Part shown: piece by piece, positions 15,517 to 25,092 of the stretch
Position numbering within the stretch: the stretch's first letter is position 1
Layout: every line of letters begins with the position of its first letter
Virus record (IMG/VR): IMGVR_UViG_3300035034_000349
Span: 1-62,820 of that record
Length of the DNA stretch: 62,820 nt
Origin: a virus
Strand: one strand, 5' to 3'
The notes under the pieces: model-generated
Seen by the model: the letters and a program-made list of their open reading frames with translations, nothing else
Databases searched by the model: none
What the model was told of the DNA's origin: nothing
Translations under genes and position numbers: made by a program

Positions 15517-15908
15517 TAAATGGCTTCCAGTCTTTTCATGAGCGTTTCATCAATAGCAATAGAGTTTGTGTGAAGATTCCCGCCATTTATTCTAACAGTA
15601 GGTGGACACCTATTCAAGTATGTAAGAGTGGTCTTTACAGCCGAATAATACGCTGGTCCAGTCTTGAAGAATAGTATCTTACTTGCCGCAAAAGGATTAA
15701 AGACATTGAAGAATGATATGTAATGGTTAAGATACAGTCTTTCACATATATTATCATCTGTCATATAGCGTGTAGTAAGCTTTTTAATATGTACGATTCT
15801 ATTCAAGTCTGAATAAAATTCGGCAATGTCGGCACAATTACTATTATCATAGTTTTTTGCGGCGTATAGTAGATAGGTACTTGAATTTAGATCAAATGTA
15901 TCTAACAT
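15516..15908 (-). CDS. Conserved T4-like phage protein (130 aa)
   Basis: The ATG at 15908 (MLDTFDLNSSTYLLYAAKNYDN) is chosen: the upstream part of the open frame lies inside the previous gene. The mostly helical sequence with EFYSDLNRIVHIKKL and ERLYLNHYISFFNVF matches a family present in many T4-like marine phages without assigned function. It is part of the three-gene coupled run 16953-14854. Confidence 0.65.
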   Translation of the reverse strand: MLDTFDLNSSTYLLYAAKNYDNSNCADIAEFYSDLNRIVHIKKLTTRYMTDDNICERLYLNHYISFFNVFNPFAASKILFFKTGPAYYSAVKTTLTYLNRCPPTVRINGGNLHTNSIAIDETLMKRLEAI

Positions 15909-15909
15909 A

Positions 15910-16953
15910 TTATTTTTCTTTAATTCCACGCTTTTCAATCTCATTTACAATGGCTTCATACTGGGATTCATCGGTATCGCGTGTATTTTTCAAAGCCTTT
16001 AGAAGTTCAGAGTCTTTCATTTTCTTAAATTTTGCAACACTCTCTTTAAGACCATCTTCGCCAGACTCATCTTCAGCATTATAACCCTTATCAATCTTCA
16101 TAAAGAATGCCTTAGTCTCTTCATCAGTGGCAGACGCGATATCAAAAGAGTGTTCGTCCATCATTTTCTTGACGTATTCCTGATAACCAGACTTTTTAGA
16201 TTCTTCGAGTGTTAAAGTATTATTACTTATTGTTATGTGCGTCATGTGGGGAAAACCTACGATACTGTCTAAGAAGTCAAAAGGCGCGTCCCGCCCCCTA
16301 GCAAGGGATTTGGGCATTGTAAACTCTTTTTTTGCTTTATCGAAAGACATTCTTTCTGCGAAGGGATGTTTCGATGTTTTTAAAGCCTTTTCAATTTTAT
16401 TAAGAAACTCATTGCTGGTTTTCAGTTTTATTGTTACCATCTGCTCGCCTTCATGGAGTGCCGCTTCTGCCAAATCATCATAATCATCTTCACCGCGCAG
16501 ATCATCGCCAACAAAATCATCATCACTCTGTAATTCAACCTCACCAGTCTCTACAACCTTGTCAAAATCGGCTGGATCAATTTCATGTACTTGAAGCTTA
16601 ATAAGATTAATGAGAACAGTGGAACGGACATCGTAAATCTGTGGGGCTGTTTTCTCATACTGTAAGGTTAAGAATACGTTACGAACGTCTTCACCTGTAG
16701 AAAATGTAGAGACTGTAAAGCCTTCTTCACCAGCATCATCAAAGGCTGAGTCGTCAATCTCACCAAGCGTGTAACCATACTTGTGTAATTCTTGTTCAAT
16801 TGTATTGATAAACTCTTCCATTCTCGGTTGTAAAGCATTGCTAACTCTTCGCGCAAAGTATGAAAGACTGCGAATAACGCTGTGTGGCATAATATTTACA
16901 GCTACGCCATCTGTATTAAGTGATTCAGTTAATTCTGTATATGATTTTACCAT
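15910..16953 (-). CDS. Probable internal head/virion protein (347 aa)
   Basis: Begins MVKSYTELTESL, like the capsid-targeting leaders of T4-type packaged proteins. The sequence is acidic and helical, with a poly-Asp/Glu stretch near residues 143-160 (DDDFVGDDLRGEDDYDD), and ends in helices (DSELLKALKNTRD). A late promoter (16984-16991) and an AAAAGGA ribosome site precede it. Virion location is inferred from leader, late promoter and neighbours. Confidence 0.55.
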   Translation of the reverse strand: MVKSYTELTESLNTDGVAVNIMPHSVIRSLSYFARRVSNALQPRMEEFINTIEQELHKYGYTLGEIDDSAFDDAGEEGFTVSTFSTGEDVRNVFLTLQYEKTAPQIYDVRSTVLINLIKLQVHEIDPADFDKVVETGEVELQSDDDFVGDDLRGEDDYDDLAEAALHEGEQMVTIKLKTSNEFLNKIEKALKTSKHPFAERMSFDKAKKEFTMPKSLARGRDAPFDFLDSIVGFPHMTHITISNNTLTLEESKKSGYQEYVKKMMDEHSFDIASATDEETKAFFMKIDKGYNAEDESGEDGLKESVAKFKKMKDSELLKALKNTRDTDESQYEAIVNEIEKRGIKEK

Positions 16954-16983
16954 TTGGTGTATTCCTTTTAAATAATCTTAACA

Positions 16984-16991
16984 TATTTATA
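16984..16991 (-). promoter_or_regulatory. T4-type late promoter TATAAATA
   Basis: TATAAATA on the minus strand 31 bases upstream of the 347-aa gene. Confidence 0.65.
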
Positions 16992-17037
16992 AACATTCAT
17001 ATTATACAAATTAATTTCAAAATAATGCATTTTTTAC

Positions 17038-17066
17038 TTGACAAGGTTTTGAAAGATGTGTATAAT
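17038..17066 (+). promoter_or_regulatory. Strong host-type promoter of ncRNA locus 1
   Basis: TTGACA (17038-17043), 17 bases, TATAAT (17061-17066): a perfect consensus. No coding frame follows for 300 bases on this strand. The ~50-base block around it is nearly identical to the minus-strand block at 52253-52304. Confidence 0.85.
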
Positions 17067-17072
17067 AGAATT

Positions 17073-17390
17073 ATATATTCCCTTATTGTAATAAGTCTTA
17101 TTCGAGTAAAATTCGTTTTTTTATAAATTAATATGTTAATTAATGGATACGAAAACACTGTAATCTTTTAACAGTCTTACTTAAATAAGAAATACAACAA
17201 ATAATACCACGTAGATATTGCGAAGCAATTAGAGTCTTAAAGATTCTTACTGTATATAGACTTAGAACATTGAATTTGTTTATTCTCTACAGACTTACAA
17301 TAATGAATACCTATGTCTATTTCATAGACCATATAATTTCAAATATGTATTTCTTATTGAGAAGACTCTAATGCTTCGCAAAGGGCTATG
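17073..17390 (+). ncRNA. Structured phage ncRNA, copy 1
   Basis: This is the only content of the 432-base gap between 16953 and 17386. The expected transcript starts near 17073. It holds a conserved block (ACTTAAATAAGA ... ACGTAGATATTG), a long-range stem of about 20 bp formed by 17218-17239 (TTGCGAAGCAATTAGAGTC) and 17362-17381, and between them a conserved core with a 6-bp hairpin GTCTAT-TTC-ATAGAC (17315-17329). Copy 2 at 51912-52261 conserves all of these in inverted orientation. The 3' end is unclear: a GGGC-TAT-GCCC hairpin (17383-17393) follows without a T-run and overlaps the stop of the spike gene on the other strand. Function unknown. Confidence 0.7.
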
Positions 17391-18273
17391 CCCCGTCTAT
17401 CTTCGTTCTATCTTTAGGATATTTAGTTTTTTTATCATTTACAAGATCATTCATATCTTCTATATTTCCTGCGCTACTCTTAATTCTATTAAACGTAGGC
17501 TCACACACAGAATCTTCAATAGATAGACCACCTGTAGGATCGTTATCTAATATAGCTTTAAATGGTACGCTTGGCCCCGGTTTATTAAAATGAACTTGCG
17601 AACCGTCTACATATACGACTCCAGCCGATTCTATAGATGTTCCACTCTTTGAAACAGTATTGAATGAGGCTTCGCATGACACATTATATACGCCTTTGGA
17701 ATAATGCACAAACTCTCCCTCATTTCTCAATACAAGATTTGCAAAAGACTGAATATTATGATTTCCTTTTGTGTAGTCTAGCTTTTCACCTTTTACACGA
17801 GTTGTCATATTACCATGTACGGTTAAGTCGTAATTCCCGCCAATTTTCTGTTTTACATCACCTTTTGTCAGAATATTGGCATTGCCTTGCACCGTTATAT
17901 TGAGATTGCCACCTACTGTCAGGACATTGTCTTCGAGTGATATATGAAAATCATCTCCAAAGACTTTAACAACCTTTGTTCCATCTTGGTGAATCTCGTA
18001 ATATGTACCAGACTTATGCATTTCCATAAGTCTTTCCGCACCCGGTGTGTCATCAACCTCTGTTACGTGTCCAGAAAGACTCTGAGTAACGCTATTGTAA
18101 GGATACGCCGTATGTGTAGGACTTGAAGGCTCTGTATAATTTAAATTATCATCGGCTGTAGAGATTACATCAAGTGTATTACTCTTAATTACATTTACAC
18201 GATTATTAGACCCTCCAAGACCAGTTGTAGGAGAATCGTGTATAATGTCAATATCTTTAGTGTACTTACTCAT
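17386..18273 (-). CDS. Baseplate central spike, gp5 C-terminal-type beta-helix
   Basis: 295 residues. The middle (~80-235) is a run of short beta repeats (HISLEDNVLTVGGNLNITV and similar), as in the triple-stranded beta-helix of T4 gp5C/VgrG-type spikes; MHKSGTYYEIHQDGTKVVK leads into it. In T4 this part is fused to gp5, whereas here it is a separate gene sharing its start with the end of the peptidase-bearing hub gene. It pierces the outer membrane at infection. The stop lies inside the small hairpin at the ncRNA 3' end. Confidence 0.75.
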   Translation of the reverse strand: MSKYTKDIDIIHDSPTTGLGGSNNRVNVIKSNTLDVISTADDNLNYTEPSSPTHTAYPYNSVTQSLSGHVTEVDDTPGAERLMEMHKSGTYYEIHQDGTKVVKVFGDDFHISLEDNVLTVGGNLNITVQGNANILTKGDVKQKIGGNYDLTVHGNMTTRVKGEKLDYTKGNHNIQSFANLVLRNEGEFVHYSKGVYNVSCEASFNTVSKSGTSIESAGVVYVDGSQVHFNKPGPSVPFKAILDNDPTGGLSIEDSVCEPTFNRIKSSAGNIEDMNDLVNDKKTKYPKDRTKIDGA

Positions 18274-19421
18274 TATTCTGGACCATCTTTCGCCCGTACG
18301 GGCATATCTGATTTTTTGAATGGCAATGGACTAATATCATATTGTTTATTTAATACAGTCTTTGTGAAAGATTGGTGTTGGTGTGCAAGTTGTGGAAACA
18401 CTCGGCCGGGGTTTATGGCATTTGGTGCAACGGGAAGGGCTGTTCCTGTACGAATCTCAAAATGAAGGTGTGTCAGACTATCCCAAACATGACTTCTACC
18501 GACTGTACCGATTTGTTGTCCTTTTGAGACTGTATCGCCTACGCCAACACTTATACCAGCTCCAGCCGCGTCTTTTGCCGCGTCTTGACTTACACCTAAA
18601 TGAGCATATATAGTGGTATATGTGCCTGTAGATAATTCGTGTGTAATTGCCACGGCATTACCGAACGATCTTCCTTTTGGTACACCGTTTGGTCCAAGCT
18701 TGTCATAATCACTTACTCTACCACCTTGTCCCCTATCTGCGCGGAATATACAAACCACTTTTCCTGCCGCCGCCGCATATACGGGAAGCCCTGCTGGTCC
18801 TTTTAAGACTCCATTAATATGTGACGCACCTTTATCAGTCTGTTTAAAGAATCCTGCTGGACATATATCAACTCCTAAATGTGTTCCGTTTCCGCGCGAC
18901 TCTCCAAAAGCACTTGAAACAAAGCCTGAAAATGGAACACACCATTCACTTTTATTGATATTAAGCATACGCGGATCAACGGGGTCTGTGTTAACATTAA
19001 CAGAGTCTGTTTCTTGTGGCGAGATATTATCGCCTTCTTTTTTAAAGATACTGAATACATTAGGAAACCAGTCTGTAGAACCGTTTTCGGTTGCGCGTGT
19101 AGACTCAGTCTGTGTTACACCACCAGCGACACCGATCATAATAGGAGATTGTCCAGATTCGCCATCTAAGAAAAAACCAAAGACTACCGAACCGGGCAAT
19201 AAGCCTGTAGGAGACTTTCCAACTCCAGCGACCCCAGCGTTTGTAATAGGAGTTATAGGATAAGCCCACGGCAAGGCATCTGTAGGCAACTCTTCAATAC
19301 TAGGATTGTGCCAACCATGTATTCTTACGCGACACCGACCAACTCCCATAGGATCGCCATTTGATTCGACTTCACCAAACCACCATATAAAACCATTCTT
19401 ACCCTGAAAGAGTCTATCCAT
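18273..19421 (-). CDS. 5: Baseplate hub gp5 with M23 peptidase domain
   Basis: The N-terminal ~110 residues form an OB-fold of the gp5/VgrG type (WWFGEVESNGDPMGVGRCRVR, LLPGSVVFGFFLDG). The C-terminal half is a zinc endopeptidase of family M23 (GTHLGVDI, AITHELSTGTYTTIYAHLG, THLHFEI). Where T4 gp5 carries a lysozyme, this phage has a peptide-cleaving domain. The start at 19421 (MDRLFQGKNGF) is preferred over the ATG at 19457, which lies inside the upstream gene. The spike gene follows immediately. Confidence 0.85.
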   Translation of the reverse strand: MDRLFQGKNGFIWWFGEVESNGDPMGVGRCRVRIHGWHNPSIEELPTDALPWAYPITPITNAGVAGVGKSPTGLLPGSVVFGFFLDGESGQSPIMIGVAGGVTQTESTRATENGSTDWFPNVFSIFKKEGDNISPQETDSVNVNTDPVDPRMLNINKSEWCVPFSGFVSSAFGESRGNGTHLGVDICPAGFFKQTDKGASHINGVLKGPAGLPVYAAAAGKVVCIFRADRGQGGRVSDYDKLGPNGVPKGRSFGNAVAITHELSTGTYTTIYAHLGVSQDAAKDAAGAGISVGVGDTVSKGQQIGTVGRSHVWDSLTHLHFEIRTGTALPVAPNAINPGRVFPQLAHQHQSFTKTVLNKQYDISPLPFKKSDMPVRAKDGPE

Positions 19422-20646
19422 TATTCGCCAACATTTTCTCATTAAATATAGACTCAACTCTATTCTTCAAGTCTTCTATATTCTTTTCGGATATATCATT
19501 ACCGACAATGACACTCTTTAAGAATAATTCACTATCTCTATATTCTTGTGTGATATTCTGATTAACCTTGATTTGTTCTCTAAGAATAAGACTCTTTTTA
19601 ATATTAACAAGATAATCAATCGAGTCTGTTTTCTTATTAATAACGCCTAAATCAACGATCATTCTATCGGCAACTTTATAAAAAGCCCTACTCATTGCCT
19701 GAACAGATTCGTTATATGAGTACACTTTAATACTTTTCACAGACTCCGATAGACTAGGCAATAATATATCAGTGTCTAATAAGTGTTTATCAATAATTAT
19801 ATTATACTCTTTTGTTACATAGTCTATCAAAGGTTGGTAGTCTGTATATGTCGATACATATTTGTAAAAGTCTAATTTAATATCTTGGACCACTTTATTT
19901 TTTTTATTGATACCGAGTGGATCGCTAGGTGATACAAGCGTGTCTATATTTAAAACAGTCTGTAGTGATTGTTTCTCATACTCTAAAAAAGAGCTTTTGG
20001 CATTCTCGCGCTGTTCAATACTCTTAAAGGCTTGTAAGGCATGATCTGCATACTGCCCAGCATTTACGATATTTCTAAGACCATTAGGTAGAATATTAAA
20101 GAGTGGTAAAGATAATATTGATCTTAGACCACTATTTTTTATAGACTCTAATAATGGCATATTCTCTTCCAGTACATAAAGCATATTTACAACATCCGAG
20201 AATGATATGTTAATTCCTGCAATCTGAACTTCAAGGTCTTTAAAGAATACCTGTTCTATCTGCGAGAATAAAAGACCATTCTGCACACTGTCTAAGATTG
20301 CGAGATTTGTGTTTAAGAGTGAGAAACCGTCTACAAACATTTGTTGTACGTTAGCAGGAATAAAATTATATACACCGATCATAGATAAATTGCCACTAAT
20401 TGTCGTAAACAGACTTTGTGCCGTTGCAACCTTGCCTAGAATGTTTTCAAGCTTGAATCTATTCTTCTCTCTACGATAGTTCGGATCGCCTTCAACTTGA
20501 ATATAATCAAGAATCTTACTCTCATTGACAAATTCAAGCCTTCGCGCTCGACTCATAAGAATATCAAGCCTACCTAAGTATGCTCCAGACTCATAAAGGC
20601 TGGAGTTTATTTGCGGGGCGTTATATATTTTATTAAATATTGACAT
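19414..20646 (-). CDS. Baseplate-associated protein of unknown type (410 aa)
   Basis: A largely helical protein with alternating hydrophobic and charged stretches and no recognised domain. It lies between the tail-tube-like gene and the gp5 gene and is coupled to both, so it is most likely a baseplate or tail component. The start MSIFNKIYNAPQ at 20646 follows the previous stop by 3 bases. Confidence 0.6.
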   Translation of the reverse strand: MSIFNKIYNAPQINSSLYESGAYLGRLDILMSRARRLEFVNESKILDYIQVEGDPNYRREKNRFKLENILGKVATAQSLFTTISGNLSMIGVYNFIPANVQQMFVDGFSLLNTNLAILDSVQNGLLFSQIEQVFFKDLEVQIAGINISFSDVVNMLYVLEENMPLLESIKNSGLRSILSLPLFNILPNGLRNIVNAGQYADHALQAFKSIEQRENAKSSFLEYEKQSLQTVLNIDTLVSPSDPLGINKKNKVVQDIKLDFYKYVSTYTDYQPLIDYVTKEYNIIIDKHLLDTDILLPSLSESVKSIKVYSYNESVQAMSRAFYKVADRMIVDLGVINKKTDSIDYLVNIKKSLILREQIKVNQNITQEYRDSELFLKSVIVGNDISEKNIEDLKNRVESIFNEKMLANNG

Positions 20647-20649
20647 ATA

Positions 20650-21204
20650 TTAAGCAAAGGGATTGAAGCCTTTGTCCTTATCAAAGTATAATTCTTCGAC
20701 TGTGTAGAATTGCATATTTACATTAAATTGTCCTATACCCTCATTTGCATAACCTTTATCGAGTGGTGATACGTTTGAGGGGAATACGTCTTTGACAATA
20801 CACTCATAAGTCTTGTTTCTTTTCTTATCATACTGTATAATGTGAACATTTTTTACATAGTCTTTAAAGAATGCAAAGCGTAGAGAACTCTTATTGAATA
20901 TCTTTTCTTGCCATTTTACAAAATATTCTCTTTCCTTTTCATATTCAGACTCGTAGAATGTTAAGTTAAGCTCCGTAAAGCTTTTACCCATTGGCATATT
21001 ATGAATATTACCAATTGCCCATTTGCGAAATTGTGAAAAGATAATGTTCGTACCGGGTGTATTCACCTGTGAACAGTTTAGCATAACGTCTTGTGAAGCG
21101 TCTTCAACAGTCGTTCCACCGAGAATCCTTACTTCATATAGATAAGGCTTTAATAGAAAGTTTCTATTAAGATGGGCGTAGATTTCTGTGATGTCTTTTG
21201 TCAT
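20650..21204 (-). CDS. Tail-tube-like protein, probable tube initiator (gp54 type)
   Basis: 184 residues with the tail-tube pattern: NCSQVNTPG (about 43-51), GKSFTELNLTFYESEYEKE, then F-KW---I. Such proteins form the first ring of the tube on the hub. T4 gp54 and gp19 share this fold; the position next to hub genes favours gp54, the short length favours gp19. A late promoter lies at 21210-21217. Confidence 0.6.
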   Translation of the reverse strand: MTKDITEIYAHLNRNFLLKPYLYEVRILGGTTVEDASQDVMLNCSQVNTPGTNIIFSQFRKWAIGNIHNMPMGKSFTELNLTFYESEYEKEREYFVKWQEKIFNKSSLRFAFFKDYVKNVHIIQYDKKRNKTYECIVKDVFPSNVSPLDKGYANEGIGQFNVNMQFYTVEELYFDKDKGFNPFA

Positions 21205-21209
21205 AACTA

Positions 21210-21217
21210 TATTTATA
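21210..21217 (-). promoter_or_regulatory. T4-type late promoter TATAAATA
   Basis: TATAAATA on the minus strand 6 bases before the ATG of the tail-tube-like gene. The short leader makes it uncertain. Confidence 0.5.
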
Positions 21218-21222
21218 TGACT

Positions 21223-21837
21223 TTATCTGCTTTTACCAGAGTCAGACCATACTTTACTATTGACAGCCCCTTTGAAGTCTGCTGTAGGTAGATATAAAGC
21301 GGCTTCCCACTCTTCAGATGGTATTTTAACAATCTTAGACTTTACGTGACTATGTAAGTAGTGTTTGAACATTGGTTTAAATATACTCAACTTCGCCGCG
21401 CCTTTAAGCATAGAATATGATATAGCAAATTTGGTCTTTTTGTCAAACCTTTTATTGTTTGTGTATGCAAGAAGCTTGTCAAAGAATAAAGCCCTCATTT
21501 TAGGCGATAGATAATGTACATTAAGACCATAAAAACCACCTTCTGCTGGTCCAACCATAATTATAAGCGGAAAAGCATCCCAATACGGCAATGTTGCTTT
21601 ATGCTTGGCATCATACACAAAAGAATACATAAAGCCTATTCCGGGCGTGCGCGACAAACCAAACCCACGCTCAGTCTGATTTTTAATAAGCGTATCACGA
21701 GTGTTTTGTCCACCCATTGTCTTGACTTTGTCTTTATACCATGTAACAGACTGGCTAGAGAATCTATCTAGCTTACGACTTTGCGCTCCTCTTTCGAGTT
21801 TTTGCAAAAGGGTTAAAGGTTTTTCTTTCTTAGCCAT
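21223..21837 (-). CDS. Probable DNA end protector (gp2-like)
   Basis: 204 residues. The central motif, PYWDAFPLIIMVG followed by GFYGLNVHYLSPKMRALFF, is shared with T4-like marine phage proteins annotated as DNA end protector (gp2), which caps packaged DNA ends. It lies directly after gp4, as the head-completion pair does in T4. T4 gp2 itself is longer (274 aa), so the name is tentative. Confidence 0.55.
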   Translation of the reverse strand: MAKKEKPLTLLQKLERGAQSRKLDRFSSQSVTWYKDKVKTMGGQNTRDTLIKNQTERGFGLSRTPGIGFMYSFVYDAKHKATLPYWDAFPLIIMVGPAEGGFYGLNVHYLSPKMRALFFDKLLAYTNNKRFDKKTKFAISYSMLKGAAKLSIFKPMFKHYLHSHVKSKIVKIPSEEWEAALYLPTADFKGAVNSKVWSDSGKSR

Positions 21838-21841
21838 ACTC

Positions 21842-22309
21842 TTATTTATTCTTTCTACCAGTCTTTACAATGTTTTTTATATCGTGTTCGGTTATGATAG
21901 AGAATTTATATCCTTTTCTATTACAGTACGCAAGCGCGGCATCCCATTTTGCAGTATTGACCACAAAAGTTTTACACTCATTAAGGTATCGTAGCTTAGT
22001 CTTGCGTGTTTCTTTTTTTGGTTCGATTGGCGGCATAGTCTGAGACTCTGGTTTAACTTCTATAATCGTAGTTTCATTCTCTGTGTTTGTTATAGTAAAG
22101 TCTGGGAAGTATCTGTGTTTCTTTCCGTCTACAGGCGATATGTATGGTATAACAACCTCTTCGCTTTGCCACTGTATAATATTTGGATTATTATCACACC
22201 AAACCATGAACGATCTTTCCAATAACGATCTCCATACAATTTTTGTAGGATCACCTTTATACTTTGCGCGGTTTTTAAGTCTATATGTACCTTTGTAAGA
22301 TTTTCTCAT
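21842..22309 (-). CDS. 4: Head completion protein gp4
   Basis: 155 residues with the gp4 signature: VWRSLLERSFMVWCD, IIQWQSEEVVIPYISPVDGK, HRYFPDFTI and TTIIEVKPESQ, which resembles a TnsA/PD-(D/E)XK nuclease core. gp4 joins heads to tails after packaging. It is the first of the minus-strand late genes and is transcribed away from gp48. Confidence 0.8.
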   Translation of the reverse strand: MRKSYKGTYRLKNRAKYKGDPTKIVWRSLLERSFMVWCDNNPNIIQWQSEEVVIPYISPVDGKKHRYFPDFTITNTENETTIIEVKPESQTMPPIEPKKETRKTKLRYLNECKTFVVNTAKWDAALAYCNRKGYKFSIITEHDIKNIVKTGRKNK

Positions 22310-22316
22310 TATGTTT

Positions 22317-22324
22317 TATAAATA
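22317..22324 (+). promoter_or_regulatory. T4-type late promoter TATAAATA
   Basis: TATAAATA on the plus strand 25 bases upstream of the gp48 start, with AAAGGAA as ribosome site. Confidence 0.7.
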
Positions 22325-22348
22325 TGTTATGAATGTAAAGGAATATTT

Positions 22349-23149
22349 ATGACTAGCGATTTTAACAAGAATACCAGCTTTCGGTATCCAAACGATCTTT
22401 TAGATAAGACTAGGAAACAACCGCTTCCTTGGACACTCATTGAAATTGTAGAGTTTCGTCAAAGAAACTTTGTATGGGATAGAGGCAAGGCAAAAGATGT
22501 AAACACCGAGAAAAAGACTCATGCAAGAATTGCTTTACCTTTGCCAGAGAATCCGATAAGCGATTCAAAAACTATGAACTGGGAAATGGCTAATATGCAA
22601 GCCTTGAAAATTCTTGACAACGCTTCGCAAGGCGATTTAAAAGCTGTAGCAAGCGGAATGAATGCTATGATCTTAGGCGGTATTAATAGAATCGTTGCCA
22701 GTAAGACCGCAAACCCTAAGAAACAGGCTTTATTTGAAGGTCACGAGCCTAGAACCTTTACATTAGATTACACATTCTTTCCACAATCTTTGCAGGAAGC
22801 TGAAACGCTTGGCAAACTTATTCGCACACTATCTGAATATGCTTTGCCTGAAGCTGAAGAAGGCGAAGGTATTTTAAACGAGGGTCTACAGGGCATGACT
22901 CAGGCTGGTGAAAGTCTTGAAAGATTGGTATTAGATAAGAGTGCATTCTTTAAATTTCCAGCCGAATTTATGATATCCTTTAATAATGTACGCGGCTTTC
23001 CAAAGTACATGCCCGCTGTATGTACGAATATATCAACAAATCTAGGCTCTCAGATACAGTTATTTGAGTCTGGACATAGTGTTCAAGTGAATCTATCTAT
23101 GTCTTTCCTTGAAACCGAACTTTTAAGAAGGGGTAATCCGGGTGTATAA
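22349..23149 (+). CDS. 48: Baseplate tail-tube cap gp48-like
   Basis: 266 residues with FRYPNDLL near the start, NPKKQALFEGHEPRTFTLDYTF in the middle and a beta-rich end (YMPAVCTNISTNLG), the pattern of gp48, which caps the hub and nucleates the tail tube. T4 gp48 is longer (364 aa). It starts the plus-strand baseplate run gp48-gp53-gp27-gp26/51-tape measure, in T4-like order, after a late promoter. Confidence 0.65.
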   Translation: MTSDFNKNTSFRYPNDLLDKTRKQPLPWTLIEIVEFRQRNFVWDRGKAKDVNTEKKTHARIALPLPENPISDSKTMNWEMANMQALKILDNASQGDLKAVASGMNAMILGGINRIVASKTANPKKQALFEGHEPRTFTLDYTFFPQSLQEAETLGKLIRTLSEYALPEAEEGEGILNEGLQGMTQAGESLERLVLDKSAFFKFPAEFMISFNNVRGFPKYMPAVCTNISTNLGSQIQLFESGHSVQVNLSMSFLETELLRRGNPGV

Positions 23150-23639
23150 TAATTATCCTAAGACTATACATAATAAAAGAAAGATATCTAATCTTACGGT
23201 TAGGCTCTCTATTATAAATGATATTAAGACTAATTTCAATATCTTTCAGAAATTTATATTACGTGCAGGACAATCTCCAGAAGACATTGCCTTAGAGTTT
23301 TACAATGATGAAGAATTGTTTTGGCTTGTGTTGATGGTGAATAATATCAGCGATCCTTATCATGGTTGGTATATGACAGATTCAGACTTAGATACTTATG
23401 TAAAAGATAAGTATGGTCCAGAAAATGTATATAATATCCACCATTACGAGACTATAACAGGCTCTGTATATCCCGTAGGTACTTATGTCGATTTTGGCGC
23501 GCCATTTTCAAAGTCTGTTACGAATTATGTGTATGAAGAATCTTTAAATGAAAAGAGACAAAGAATCAAACTATTGAAGCCTTCATATTTACCGCAACTA
23601 TTATCAGAAATAGAACAACAATTACAAAATGTCCGATAA
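23142..23639 (+). CDS. 53: Baseplate wedge gp53
   Basis: 165 residues. A LysM-like stretch GQSPEDIALEFYNDEELFWLVLMVNNISDPYHGW (residues ~43-76, key residues SPE, W and N) is the signature of gp53, a wedge subunit that binds at the hub edge. It overlaps gp48 by 8 bases and the next gene by 11. Confidence 0.8.
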   Translation: MYNNYPKTIHNKRKISNLTVRLSIINDIKTNFNIFQKFILRAGQSPEDIALEFYNDEELFWLVLMVNNISDPYHGWYMTDSDLDTYVKDKYGPENVYNIHHYETITGSVYPVGTYVDFGAPFSKSVTNYVYEESLNEKRQRIKLLKPSYLPQLLSEIEQQLQNVR

Positions 23640-25092
23640 TTCAACAAACCAAGTTTTAGGCTCTGTAACTCCCGTTATAGAGAATTTAGAGTTACTTACT
23701 CGCACTGGAGAAGAGATTAATCTTGTGCCACAATTACGCGAGCTTGTTATATATGAAGATATGTATTCACCAGTGCTTACAGGCTCAATTACGCTTGAAG
23801 ACAATATCCAACTCTTTGATAGACTTCCCATCATAGGCTTTGAAAGACTGCGCGTAAAGGTATATTCTTATAATTATTCATCTACTTTAAATGAAAAGGT
23901 AGACTTCTTACACCGCACGTTTGACATAATAAGCGTAACTGATATCACGCAAGTGAATGATTACACTAAACTTATAACACTTAATTTTGCTTCACCTGAA
24001 TTATTAAAAAACGATTCAACTAGACTCTCAAAGGGTCTTAGAAATTTATCAAATTCAAAAGCTGTGGAGTTAGTCTTGACTGAAGACTACGAATACGGCG
24101 AAGGCTTGGGGATACAGTCAAGTAAGATATATGACGGGTATTACAATAATTTTGTATCACCTTATATGTATAGTAGCTTTATCGAGTGTCGTTACGAGAT
24201 TACAAATGAAGATGATAGTTATGAATTATTCATTGAAAAGACAAAATACACAGAGCCTGTCATATCATTCCCGTATATGAAACCGTTTGATATCGTTTCA
24301 TGGCTTTCCGGCCGATCAATAAGAATGGCGCAAGGTGAAAAACCATCTACAAAATCGGCGGCATTCCTATTCTTTGAGAATAAGCGAGGGTTTAATTTCG
24401 TTTCTCTGGATACACTCTTAGAGGCTAAAGCATATAATACAACGGATTTTGTGTATGGTGATGCAAATCAAAACCTTACAAAAAATAGAAATACAAAGTC
24501 TGAGAGTATTATAAATTTACAGATTCAAGACGCATATAATACAGTTGAAAATATACGCAACGGCTTGTACGCTTCACGTATGTATTCATTTGACATATCG
24601 ACTGGACAAATGCGCGAACAAGACTATTCCTTTAAAGATAAGTTTCCAGAGTTTACCACTATGGAAAAGAATCCAACGCTACCATTAGAACAGACTTTAA
24701 CAGATAGACCACTTTCTCATAGGATTCTTACGTATAATACGGGGAATAGTGCCAATAATATTACAAGTTCGTCTACTGCAAGACTTCAACCATCTAATAA
24801 AGAGAATGGTCCAGAAGAATATATTCAAAATAGGCTGATGCAACTTGGTAAAATTGGTAATTATGTAATATCCTTTGAAGTTGCAGGAAATAGTAAACAT
24901 AAAGTAGGAGATTGCGTCAATATTGATATAAATACAACACAACCTACACCAGACAATTCATATAAGAGTGTTCCGAATCTATTTTATTCTGGATATTACT
25001 TATTAACTTCTATCAAACATAGCATCACACCCTCACAATACACAATGTATATTGAAGCTACAAAAGATAGTCATAACGAGGAAATAGTATAA
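23629..25092 (+). CDS. Baseplate hub protein (gp27-like)
   Basis: 487 residues, beta-rich, beginning with a conserved hub motif (ELVIYEDMYSPVLTGSITLED). It sits between gp53 and gp26, and its beginning resembles T4-like hub proteins annotated gp27 or hub/structural. gp27 forms the trimeric ring that carries gp5. Its stop overlaps the next ATG by one base (TAATG). Confidence 0.6.
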   Translation: MSDNSTNQVLGSVTPVIENLELLTRTGEEINLVPQLRELVIYEDMYSPVLTGSITLEDNIQLFDRLPIIGFERLRVKVYSYNYSSTLNEKVDFLHRTFDIISVTDITQVNDYTKLITLNFASPELLKNDSTRLSKGLRNLSNSKAVELVLTEDYEYGEGLGIQSSKIYDGYYNNFVSPYMYSSFIECRYEITNEDDSYELFIEKTKYTEPVISFPYMKPFDIVSWLSGRSIRMAQGEKPSTKSAAFLFFENKRGFNFVSLDTLLEAKAYNTTDFVYGDANQNLTKNRNTKSESIINLQIQDAYNTVENIRNGLYASRMYSFDISTGQMREQDYSFKDKFPEFTTMEKNPTLPLEQTLTDRPLSHRILTYNTGNSANNITSSSTARLQPSNKENGPEEYIQNRLMQLGKIGNYVISFEVAGNSKHKVGDCVNIDINTTQPTPDNSYKSVPNLFYSGYYLLTSIKHSITPSQYTMYIEATKDSHNEEIV

